The notes under the pieces: generated by a model | What the model was told of the DNA's origin: nothing | The model's database searches: none | Seen by the model: the letters and a program-made list of their open reading frames with translations, nothing else | Translations under genes and position numbers: made by a program | Part shown: positions 8,742-15,922 of the stretch, piece by piece | Layout: each line of letters starts with the position of its first letter | How positions within the stretch are numbered: position 1 is the first letter of the stretch | Origin: CAZABP01 sp964483245 | GTDB taxonomy: Bacteria > Planctomycetota > UBA1135 > UBA2386 | DNA length: 64,000 bases | Direction of reading: 5' to 3' | Assembly (NCBI GenBank): GCA_964483245.1 | Contig: CAZABP010000001.1 | Coordinates: forward strand, 62,001 to 126,000

Positions 8742-9670
8742 GTGCGGCGCAGCTCGGCGGGTGCGCGGCGCCCGAACAGCGCGTGCGCCAGCAGGCGCAG
8801 GCGGTCGGCACGACCGAGCCGCACGTTGCCCCCGAGCACGTCATGGTCACAAGCGCGGATCCGGCGCAGCACCAGCGCCGCGCCAGCCAGGATGCCGCGC
8901 AGCTCCAGGCGCAGCCGGCCGCGCACCTGCTGCACCAGCGGCCAGCCGGCGGCGAGCAGCGCGGCCACACGATCGCTCCAGTGCGCGACCAGCGCACGCA
9001 CCTGGGGACTCGCCGTCGCTGCGGTCAGTTGTTCCGGCGTGACGCCGAAGCGGGCGAGATCCTGCTCTGGGAAGTAGATCCGGCCGCGATCGCGCAAGTC
9101 GGAACCGAGGTCCTGCAGGTGGTTCAGCAGCTGCAGCCCGGTGCAGATCCGGTCGGACAGTGCGTCGAGCGCCGGATCGCGATGGCCGCAGATCCGCAGC
9201 ACCAGGCGCCCGACCGGGTCGGCCGACTTGCGGCAGTACGCGAACAGGCTCGCTTCGTCATGCCGTGTCACGGTCAGATCGAGCGTGAACGCATCCAGCA
9301 GATCGAACCACAGCGAGCTCTCCAGCGCGCAGGCGCGGATCGTGTCGACGACGTCGCCGAGCAACGTGCCGTCGCTCGGTCCGGGGCGCTCGAGGCGCTG
9401 CTGCAGGCCGCGGCGCATCGCCGCCAGACCGGCCGCGTCGTGGTGCTCGTCGGCGAGGTCGTCGGCGACCCGCGCAAACGCGTACAGCCGGCGCATGTGC
9501 AGGCGGGCGTGCCGCGGCAGCAGCCAGGAGGCGACCGGGAAGTTCTCGTAGTGCGTGCGCGCCAGCTCGGCGGCGGCAGCGCCGCCGGGGTGATCCGCCG
9601 CGTCGGGCCGGAATTCCGCGGTGCACGTGGTCACCAGCGGTGGATCCGCGCCACGGGACCTAGCCGGCAT
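8738..9670 (-). CDS. hpnC: Hydroxysqualene synthase HpnC
   Basis: The 310-residue protein carries the HpnC hallmark HYENFPVASWLLP at 40-52, the first aspartate motif DDLADE at 70-75 and the second NHLQDLGSD at 183-191. HpnC converts presqualene diphosphate to hydroxysqualene. It is the first gene of hpnC-hpnD-hpnE. ATG 9670 gives a 30-residue leader before the conserved part; a GTG at residue 13 is a possible alternative start. No squalene-hopene cyclase or later hopanoid gene is in the window, so the final product (hopanoid or sterol) is open. Confidence 0.92.
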   Translation of the reverse strand: MPARSRGADPPLVTTCTAEFRPDAADHPGGAAAAELARTHYENFPVASWLLPRHARLHMRRLYAFARVADDLADEHHDAAGLAAMRRGLQQRLERPGPSDGTLLGDVVDTIRACALESSLWFDLLDAFTLDLTVTRHDEASLFAYCRKSADPVGRLVLRICGHRDPALDALSDRICTGLQLLNHLQDLGSDLRDRGRIYFPEQDLARFGVTPEQLTAATASPQVRALVAHWSDRVAALLAAGWPLVQQVRGRLRLELRGILAGAALVLRRIRACDHDVLGGNVRLGRADRLRLLAHALFGRRAPAELRRT

Positions 9671-9770
9671 CGCTCATCGGACGGTGGCAGGACCGCCGCC
9701 ACGCGCGGTGCAGGCGGCGGCCGGACGTCCCGGCCCGCAACCAGGAACCGCAGAACCACGGAGGAACCAG

Positions 9771-10190
9771 ATGGAAGTCGATTTCAACGAAGTCGGTGAG
9801 GTCTCGGATTATGTCAGCGTCCCGGCGGGAACCTACGTCTGCGAGGTGGCCGAGGTGCGCACCCGCACGAGCCGCGCCGGCGACGAGCTCTGGTCGCTGC
9901 GGCTCGTCGTCGCCGAAGGAGAGCACGCCGGACGGCACGCCGCGTTCGACAACCTCGTGTTCTCGCTGCGCGGGCGCGTGCGGCTGCGCCGCGTGCTGCG
10001 CGCGCTCGGGCTGAAGGCGGAGGGGCGCGTCGAGATCCAGCCGAAGGACCTCGAGGGGCGGCGCGCGTTCGTCGAGGTGCGGCCGGTCGAGTACACCAAC
10101 AGCGCAGGTGAGACGATCCGGCGCAACGAGGTGCCGTACGACGGCTACCGCGCGCTGCCGGAGGGGAACGATCCGGAGGTGCCGTTCTGA
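9771..10190 (+). CDS. DUF669-like small protein with SSB-type C-terminal tip
   Basis: This 139-residue protein starts at ATG 9771, with a clear GGAGG at 9760-9764. Its pattern (MEVDFNEVGEVSDYVSVPAG, a central domain with AGRHAAFDNLVFSLRGR, and LRRVLRALGLKAEG) resembles DUF669, a family common in phages and thought to bind single-stranded DNA. It ends EGNDPEVPF: an acidic run followed by P-F, like the tip with which SSB proteins recruit partners. It is followed by a hairpin terminator and ligA. The inference is a DNA-binding accessory protein; the DUF669 match is by eye only. Confidence 0.65.
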   Translation: MEVDFNEVGEVSDYVSVPAGTYVCEVAEVRTRTSRAGDELWSLRLVVAEGEHAGRHAAFDNLVFSLRGRVRLRRVLRALGLKAEGRVEIQPKDLEGRRAFVEVRPVEYTNSAGETIRRNEVPYDGYRALPEGNDPEVPF

Positions 10191-10199
10191 GTTCCTGAA

Positions 10200-10261
10200 C
10201 CGCCGCAACGCGGCGGCCGCATCCGGCGCGGAAACCACCCGGCGCCGCTGCGGCGGTTTCC
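10200..10261 (+). terminator. Double hairpin after the DUF669-like gene
   Basis: The first hairpin is CCGCCGC-AAC-GCGGCGG at 10200-10216. The second is closed by GGAAACC (10230-10236) and GGTTTCC (10255-10261) around the inner stem CGCCGC/GCGGCG at 10243-10255. It begins 10 bases after the stop codon. There is no T-run, so Rho-independent termination is uncertain. Both core words recur in the same order at 20691-20752. Confidence 0.55.
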
Positions 10262-10356
10262 TGGGAATGCGGAACGAGCCTGCGCCGCCGCTGCGATGTT
10301 GCGCCGGGACGTCGGCACTGCCGGTCGTCGGGCGAGAACTCCGGCGGCGTCCTGGC

Positions 10357-10362
10357 TAGCTT
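10357..10362 (+). promoter_or_regulatory. -10-like box giving leaderless ligA
   Basis: TAGCTT in GGCTAGCTTGCCGCCGTG ends exactly six bases before the GTG start of ligA at 10369. If this is the -10 hexamer, transcription starts at or next to the start codon. No Shine-Dalgarno sequence is present. Confidence 0.5.
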
Positions 10363-10368
10363 GCCGCC

Positions 10369-12423
10369 GTGGATCCGGCGAGACGAGTCGCAGAGCTGCG
10401 CGCAGCGATCCTGCGCGCAGACCATCTGTACCACATCGTCGGCGCGCCAGAGCTCAGCGACGCCGAGTACGACCGGCTGTACGCGGAATTGCAGCAGCTC
10501 GAGCGCGCGCATCCGGAGCTCGTCGTGCCGGATTCGCCGACGCAGCGGGTCGGCGCACCGCTGCCGAAAGGGGCCGGGTTCGCGACGCACGCGCACCTGG
10601 CCCCGATGCTGAGTCTCGACTCGCTGATGCAGCCGGAGGAGGTCGTCGAGTTCGCCACCCGGGCGAAGAAGCTGCTGCGGCTCGAACCGGGGGCGGAGCT
10701 CGACTGGCTCGTCGAGTGGAAGGTCGATGGCGTCAGCGCGAGCCTGCTGTACGAAGACGGCCTGCTCGTGCGCGGCCTGTCGCGTGGCGACGGGCAGCGC
10801 GGCGAGGAGATCACCGCGAATCTGCGCACGTTGCGCACGGTCCCACAGCGGTTGCAGGGCAGCACCGTGCCGGCACGGATCGAGGTGCGCGGCGAGGTGA
10901 TCCTGAGCCGGACCGCGTTCGAGGAGCTGCAGCGGGAGGCGGTGACGACGACCGAGGCGACATTCAAGAACGCGCGCAACACGGTCGCCGGGACGCTGAA
11001 GCTGTTGGATCCCGCGATCGTCGAGCGGCGCGGGCTGGAGTTCCTGTGCTGGGGTGCCGGGTTCGTCGAGGGGCTCGAGGTGGCGACGCAGAGCGGACTG
11101 CGCGAACGGCTGGCGGGGTTCGGATTCAAGCTGACGCCGCAGGCCGCACTCGTGCACGGGACCGACGGCGTGCTCGGCTACCACCGCGACATCGAGGCGC
11201 GGCGCGACGAGCTGCCGTACGAGATCGATGGGATCGTCGCCAAGCTGGAGCGGATCGACTGGCAACAGCAGTTGAAGACGACCGCGCGCGCGCCGCGGTG
11301 GGCGTTCGCGTTCAAGTTCCAGGCACGGCGCGCGATGACCCGCGTGGAGTCGATCACCTGCTCGGTCGGACGCACCGGGATCGTGACGCCGGTCGCCGAG
11401 CTGGAGCCGATCGAGCTCGGGGGGGTGACCGTCAAGCGCGCGACGTTGCACAACTTCAAGCTGCTCGCCGCGCGGGACATCCGGGTCCGTGATCGCGTCG
11501 AGGTCGAGCGCGGCGGCGATGTGATCCCGGCGGTGCTGCGCGCCGACCTGACCGCGCGGCCGCCGGACAGCGAGCCGTTCCGCCCGCCGACCAAGTGCCC
11601 GGTCTGCGCGACTGCCCTCGAGCAGGACGAGACGTTCCTGACCTGTCCGAACCTCGATTGCCCGGCGCAGTTGCGCGGGCGGCTCGTGCACCTCGCGTCG
11701 CGGCGCGCACTCGACATCGAGGGGCTCGGGCCGAAGAACGTCGAGCAGCTGCTCGATGCCGGGCTGATCGAGCATCCCGAGGATCTGTTCCGGCTGCCGG
11801 AGCGGCGCGAGCAGATCGTTGCGCTGGAGGGCTGGGGTGAGCGCAGCTTCGAGAAGCTCGCGGCCGGCATCCGCCGCAGTCTCGACACGACCCTGGCGCG
11901 GTTCATCTACGGCCTCGGCATCCGCCACGTCGGCGAGGAGACCGCGCGCGCGTTGGCCGCCGAGTTCCCCACGCTCGACGAGCTGCGCAAGGCGGACGCA
12001 AAGACGATCACCGACGCCAAGAAGGCCGCTGGCGATGAGGATCCGCGCTTCCTCGGCATCGGTCCGGAGGTCGCCGCGTCGGTCGGGACGTTCTTCGGGC
12101 TCGCGACGACGCAGCGCTTCCTCGATGCCGCGCTCGCCGCCGGTCTCACGCTGTCCAACCCCGCCATCCGCCAACCGGCGGCGCCCAGCGGCCCCCTCGC
12201 CGGGCGCGTGTTCTGCTTCACCGGCGGCCTCACTGCGATGACCCGCGACGAAGGTCAGGCCCTGGTCGAGTCCCTGGGCGGCAAGACCGCCAACTCGATC
12301 ACGAAGAAGGTCACCGACGTCGTCGCCGGCGAGTCAGCCGGCAGCAAGCTGGACAAGGCCCGCGCCCTCGGCCTCACGATCCACGACGAGCCCGCGTTCC
12401 TCGCGCTGGTCAACCGCGCATGA
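10369..12423 (+). CDS. ligA: NAD-dependent DNA ligase LigA
   Basis: This 684-residue enzyme seals nicks in replication and repair. In order it has an N-terminal Ia domain, the adenylation domain with nucleophile Lys118 in EWKVDGVS, an OB fold (RVESITCSVGRTG), a four-cysteine zinc finger (CPVC...CPNLDC), helix-hairpin-helix repeats (LDIEGLGPKNVEQLL onward) and a C-terminal BRCT domain from about residue 605 (LAGRVFCFTGGL). Length matches the family. The adenylation motif reads KVDG where KLDG is more common. Translation starts at GTG 10369 without a ribosome binding site and is probably leaderless. Its stop overlaps the next small gene (ATGA). Confidence 0.97.
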   Translation: MDPARRVAELRAAILRADHLYHIVGAPELSDAEYDRLYAELQQLERAHPELVVPDSPTQRVGAPLPKGAGFATHAHLAPMLSLDSLMQPEEVVEFATRAKKLLRLEPGAELDWLVEWKVDGVSASLLYEDGLLVRGLSRGDGQRGEEITANLRTLRTVPQRLQGSTVPARIEVRGEVILSRTAFEELQREAVTTTEATFKNARNTVAGTLKLLDPAIVERRGLEFLCWGAGFVEGLEVATQSGLRERLAGFGFKLTPQAALVHGTDGVLGYHRDIEARRDELPYEIDGIVAKLERIDWQQQLKTTARAPRWAFAFKFQARRAMTRVESITCSVGRTGIVTPVAELEPIELGGVTVKRATLHNFKLLAARDIRVRDRVEVERGGDVIPAVLRADLTARPPDSEPFRPPTKCPVCATALEQDETFLTCPNLDCPAQLRGRLVHLASRRALDIEGLGPKNVEQLLDAGLIEHPEDLFRLPERREQIVALEGWGERSFEKLAAGIRRSLDTTLARFIYGLGIRHVGEETARALAAEFPTLDELRKADAKTITDAKKAAGDEDPRFLGIGPEVAASVGTFFGLATTQRFLDAALAAGLTLSNPAIRQPAAPSGPLAGRVFCFTGGLTAMTRDEGQALVESLGGKTANSITKKVTDVVAGESAGSKLDKARALGLTIHDEPAFLALVNRA

Positions 12424-12527
12424 CGCGCCGCCCGCTCCGCGAGACGCTCCGCGTGCTGATCCTCGGCACGCTGCTCGGCATCGCGCTGTTCTTCGCCTAC
12501 CTGCTCGCCGGCATGTTCCTGCGCTGA
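12420..12527 (+). CDS. 35-residue single-pass membrane peptide
   Basis: ATG at 12420 overlaps the ligA stop codon. The product is MTRRPLRETLR followed by one hydrophobic segment (VLILGTLLGIALFFAYLLAG) and a short tail, with a positively charged N-terminus predicting N-in topology. The overlap and the clean transmembrane segment support a real gene rather than chance. No known family was recognised. The palindrome at 12539-12628 begins 12 bases after its stop. Confidence 0.5.
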   Translation: MTRRPLRETLRVLILGTLLGIALFFAYLLAGMFLR

Positions 12528-12538
12528 GCCGCGAACCC

Positions 12539-12628
12539 GGTACACCAGGTCTCAGAGACTCCGCACGTCACTTACCGCGTGAATTCTCGCGCGAAGTGAG
12601 GGCCGGCGTCTCTGAGACCGGGTGTACC
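12539..12628. repeat. 90-bp imperfect palindrome (REP-like)
   Basis: Two arms of exactly 45 bases meet at an EcoRI-type centre GAATTC (12581-12586). The outer parts are near identical as inverted copies (GGTACACC, then GGTCTCAGAGAC after one differing base), with about eight mismatches overall. Symmetry this extended in a gene tail is typical of palindromic repetitive elements. The stop codon of the minus-strand gene 12552-14144 lies inside the left arm. Confidence 0.8.
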
Positions 12629-14144
12629 GCGTACCCGAACCCCATCCCGAACCCCATCCCGGATCTTCGAGAACTAGTCGAGGCCGCTCCGCGGCCGTCG
12701 ACAAGTTGTTGAAGATCCAGAAAGAGATTCCGTAGGTCGCACGAGCGCCCCTCGGGGCGGTGGGGTCGGCGCAGGTGCCCTGCATGCGCAGCACGAGGCC
12801 ATCGAAGCCGTTGTCGGTCGGGACCGGCGCCTTGATGCGCATGCGGCCGCGGGCATCGGTCGTGCCGTTGAACACGAGGTTCGGCGCGGCGATGACGTCG
12901 ACGAGGAGGGTCAGGCCGCCGATCGGCACGTTGGCGCGCTGCGTGCTGACGATGACGAGGGCGGGGCTGTTCGGCCGCGCGTTCTCGACCTCGAGCGCAA
13001 AGTTGGCATTGCCGAGGAACGCCGCACCGAACGGCGCTCCGCGCGGCGTCTTGCCGCCCGTGCCTGCGGTGCCGAGACCGTAGCGCGTCGCGGTCGCCTT
13101 CGGCTTCAGCACGAACAGGCCGTACGTCATGTCACTCGCGACGACATTGCCGGAGGGATAGAACGGCCAGCAACCCCAGTTGCCGCAGTAGGTCTGCGTG
13201 CAGGTGTTGGTGTCGTAGAACGCGACTTCGACCGGCTTGGTCGGATCGCTGATGTCGATGCAGCGATACCCCTCGGAGTAGTGCGCCATGTGCACGAGCC
13301 CGTCCTTGACGTAGGCGTTGTGCACCGAGGTCGTGCTGCCGCCGACCTGGAACGTCGACAGCAGCTTCGGCGCCGCGGGGTTCGACACGTCGAAGATCGT
13401 GACGCCACCGCCGCCGCGCTCGCTGGTCGTGACCGCGATCATGTCGTCGTTCTGCGGCCAGGCGTTGTGGCACGACGGCACCGAGTAGGTCCCGCGCGAG
13501 ACGAGGCTGGGCAGGTTGGAGACGTCGAGCAGGCGGTACGTCGAGCGGTTGATCTCGGCGAGGTGCGCGATGCCGTTCTGGATGTGCAGGTCGTGGACGT
13601 ACTGCGTCGAGTACTGCGTGATCAGCTTGGGGTTCTGCGGATCCGTCTTGACGTCGATGATCGGCATCCCGCCGGCGGTCGAGGTGGCACCGCACGGGTA
13701 GGCGACGCCGTTCTCGGTGTCCATCGCGATGTTGTGCGTGTTCCGCCAGTTGGGCAGCGTGAACGTCTTCAGGAACACCGGCGCATCCGGATTGCGGATG
13801 TCGATGATCTGCATCCCGCCGCCACCCTCGGTCACGACGTACAGGTAACCGGCATACGTGCGCGCATCGCGCCAGGACGATGCGCTCCAGCCGGACAGCG
13901 AACCAGCGATCGTGCCGCGCAGCACCGGCGCAGCGGGATTCGCGATGTCGTAGCAGAACGTCGAAGCGCGCCCGAGCAGGAACGCGTACTCCTTCCCGGT
14001 CGCGGGATCGATGTGACCCCAGATGTCGTTGAAGCCACCGCCGGGATTCGGCTGCGACAGCAGCGCGCAGTTCTTGCTCTGCGCGGCGAGCGGGAGGGCG
14101 AGCAGAGAGGTGGCAGCGAGGGCCGCGAAGATGCAGGGCTTCAT
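12552..14144 (-). CDS. Secreted LVIVD-repeat (choice-of-anchor B type) protein
   Basis: The 530-residue protein starts with a signal peptide (MKPCIFAALAATSLLALPLAAQ). Residues ~35-345 form a propeller of LVIVD-like blades (MQIIDIRNPDAPVFLKTF, VTIFDVSNPAAPKLLSTF, YRCIDISDPTKPVEVAFY). Residues ~356-479 resemble the C-terminal module shared with three other secreted proteins of this window. The last ~51 residues (from about 480) have no counterpart in those proteins. They are encoded by the hairpin 12661-12718, a short GWGS tandem and the 90-bp palindrome, which also supplies the stop codon. The ancestral stop was probably lost. Function is unknown; such proteins are extracellular or surface attached. 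Confidence 0.8.
   Translation of the reverse strand: MKPCIFAALAATSLLALPLAAQSKNCALLSQPNPGGGFNDIWGHIDPATGKEYAFLLGRASTFCYDIANPAAPVLRGTIAGSLSGWSASSWRDARTYAGYLYVVTEGGGGMQIIDIRNPDAPVFLKTFTLPNWRNTHNIAMDTENGVAYPCGATSTAGGMPIIDVKTDPQNPKLITQYSTQYVHDLHIQNGIAHLAEINRSTYRLLDVSNLPSLVSRGTYSVPSCHNAWPQNDDMIAVTTSERGGGGVTIFDVSNPAAPKLLSTFQVGGSTTSVHNAYVKDGLVHMAHYSEGYRCIDISDPTKPVEVAFYDTNTCTQTYCGNWGCWPFYPSGNVVASDMTYGLFVLKPKATATRYGLGTAGTGGKTPRGAPFGAAFLGNANFALEVENARPNSPALVIVSTQRANVPIGGLTLLVDVIAAPNLVFNGTTDARGRMRIKAPVPTDNGFDGLVLRMQGTCADPTAPRGARATYGISFWIFNNLSTAAERPRLVLEDPGWGSGWGSGTRYTRSQRRRPSLRARIHAVSDVRSL
12661..12718. repeat. Large hairpin in the 3' end of the LVIVD gene
   Basis: GGATCTTC (12661-12668) pairs with GAAGATCC (12711-12718). 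Inside, GTCGA-GGCCGC (12677-12687) pairs with GCGGCC-g-TCGAC (12691-12702) around a TCC loop. It looks like the original transcription terminator of the minus-strand gene but is now within its reading frame. Confidence 0.65.
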
Positions 14145-14184
14145 CGGTGGGAGCTTTTGCAGGGAACCCGGGGGAGGCCGCGCG

Positions 14185-14190
14185 ACTATA
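14185..14190 (-). promoter_or_regulatory. -10-like box for the LVIVD protein gene
   Basis: TATAGT in GAGCTATAGTCGCG lies about 40 bases upstream of ATG 14144. It overlaps the stop codon of the helicase gene (14186-14188), so the LVIVD gene can be transcribed separately from the operon before it. Confidence 0.45.
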
Positions 14191-15922
14191 GCTCCGCCTG
14201 CGCGGCCGGGATGTCCCCGACTCTCGGCAGGGCGGCTGCCAGCCGGCGCCACACCGACGCAGCCCGCAGGGCGTCTGGTTCCCTCGGCAGCGCACGAAAC
14301 ACGCCGGGAGCCGCAATCAGCACTGCCTTGGTGCGGGCCCGCGACAGCGCGACATTGAGCCGGTTGGTCGAGAAGAAGAACTCCGCCCGGCGTGCCAGCG
14401 CGTCCGGATCGCCGGAGCCAAGGGAGATCACGACCATCTCGCGCTCCTGGCCCTGGATCCGCTCGACGGTGTCGACGACGACCGGTTCGAGCGCCGGCAG
14501 GCGCAGCCGCTGCATGGCCGAACGCACCTGCCGCACCTGCGCACGGAATGGCGCCACGACGGCGATCTCGGCTGCCGGCAGCCCGTGCCGAGTCACCGCC
14601 TCGGCGACCAGTCCGGCCGCGAGCTGCGCTTCGAGCTGCGAGCGCATCCCCGGCATCGAATGATCGACCGCGGCCCAGACCGCGCCGCGCTCCGGATCGA
14701 GCAGCGCATCGTGCGTGCCGCCCGGGCGGAATGGCAGCCGCCGCGCGCCGACCTCCGGCGCCGGGCGCAGGCGCCCGCCGTAGAACGCCTGGCTCACCGC
14801 GCGGCAGACTGCATCGTTCATCCGATACGTCACGTCGAGCAGATGCGGTGTCATCCCCTGCGTCAGGTGCTCGAACACCGAGCGCGTGATCTCGCGATCG
14901 AGATGGTGCGCCGTGACGACCGGCGGCAGCTGCGCATGGTCGCCGAACCACAGCCAGCGCTGCGCGAGCAGCATGCCGACGATCGCGTGCGGGATCGGGA
15001 GCTGACCCGCCTCGTCGAACACTGCGTAGTGGAACTGCTGCCCCGGCGCGAGCTTCGACAGCGAGAAGCAGGTGCCGGCGACGACGACGTTGCTGGCGGG
15101 AATCTGGTTCGACCGCGGTGGCAGCACCCGCACGCCGGCACGCCGCAGCTCCTCGTTCTCGCGCCGCGGATGGTCGAGCTTGACCGCAGCGACGTCCGGC
15201 GCGGCACGGCGCAGCGCCAGCAGCGCGTTGTCGACCGCGCGATGCGTGAATGCCGACAGCGCGATGCGGCAGCCCCGCTGCGCGAGCGCACCGAGCACGG
15301 CCGCGAGCAGCCGCGTCTTGCCGGTGCCGGGCGGACCCTGCACCAGCGCGCCGTCCTCGGTTGCGATCGCCGCCGCCCCGGCCTCGACCTGCGCTGCGTT
15401 CAGCCCGAGTGCGGCCAGCGCAGCTGCGGCGCGCGCACGGCGCTGCGGATCCTCGGCATGCGGCAGTCGCCGCTCCAGCAACGCCCGCAGCCGCGGCTCC
15501 GCGAACGCGCTGCGCACCGACGCGGCGAGCCGGCCGCCGAGACCGAGCGAGCGCCGGTCGATGCAGTACTCCTGTCCGATCTGCAGGCTGCGCGTCTCGC
15601 CGCGCACGAACGGATCCATCTCCAGCTCCAGCCGTCCGCTCTCGGCATCGAAGGCGCGGTAGATCAGCGGCACCGATTCATGCGCGCGCAGCCCGTCACC
15701 GGCGCGCACCGGGTCCCCGTCGCGGAACTTGCTGAGGTTCTCCTCGACGCGGAACGTGAACCGATCCCCCTGCGCCGACTCGAGCCGCGCCGCGGCGATG
15801 CATTCCCCTTCGAGCACGCGCGTCCCGACCGGCATCGCGCGCAGTTCCTCGTGGAACCGCTGCTCGCCGATCTCTTCGCGCTCGAGGAACCGCAGCAGCC
15901 GGCGTTCGAGATCAGCGGACAC
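14186..15922 (-). CDS. Superfamily 1 (DNA2/UPF1-like) helicase
   Basis: This 578-residue helicase contains an N-terminal beta-rich domain, then Walker A GPPGTGKT at 196-203, Walker B DEAGQ at 303-307, motif III GDHAQLPPV from 327, motif V/VI regions VERIQGQEREMVVISL and NRLNVALSRA. These are the hallmarks of SF1B helicases that translocate 5' to 3' on single strands. The start is taken as GTG 15922, which gives VSADLERRLL and overlaps the nuclease stop by 11 bases; the frame is open far upstream but reads as nuclease shadow there. In many bacteria this helicase is fused behind the RecB-like nuclease; here the two are separate overlapping genes. Confidence 0.87.
   Translation of the reverse strand: MSADLERRLLRFLEREEIGEQRFHEELRAMPVGTRVLEGECIAAARLESAQGDRFTFRVEENLSKFRDGDPVRAGDGLRAHESVPLIYRAFDAESGRLELEMDPFVRGETRSLQIGQEYCIDRRSLGLGGRLAASVRSAFAEPRLRALLERRLPHAEDPQRRARAAAALAALGLNAAQVEAGAAAIATEDGALVQGPPGTGKTRLLAAVLGALAQRGCRIALSAFTHRAVDNALLALRRAAPDVAAVKLDHPRRENEELRRAGVRVLPPRSNQIPASNVVVAGTCFSLSKLAPGQQFHYAVFDEAGQLPIPHAIVGMLLAQRWLWFGDHAQLPPVVTAHHLDREITRSVFEHLTQGMTPHLLDVTYRMNDAVCRAVSQAFYGGRLRPAPEVGARRLPFRPGGTHDALLDPERGAVWAAVDHSMPGMRSQLEAQLAAGLVAEAVTRHGLPAAEIAVVAPFRAQVRQVRSAMQRLRLPALEPVVVDTVERIQGQEREMVVISLGSGDPDALARRAEFFFSTNRLNVALSRARTKAVLIAAPGVFRALPREPDALRAASVWRRLAAALPRVGDIPAAQAEL

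Noticed and set aside
12539..12628. CRISPR-like or phage attachment site
   Set aside because: There is one palindrome without repeated spacer units, and no integrase or cas gene nearby.
14145..14951. In-frame upstream extension of the LVIVD protein gene
   Set aside because: The upstream part overlaps the helicase gene in another frame and has no motif; the signal peptide starts at ATG 14144.
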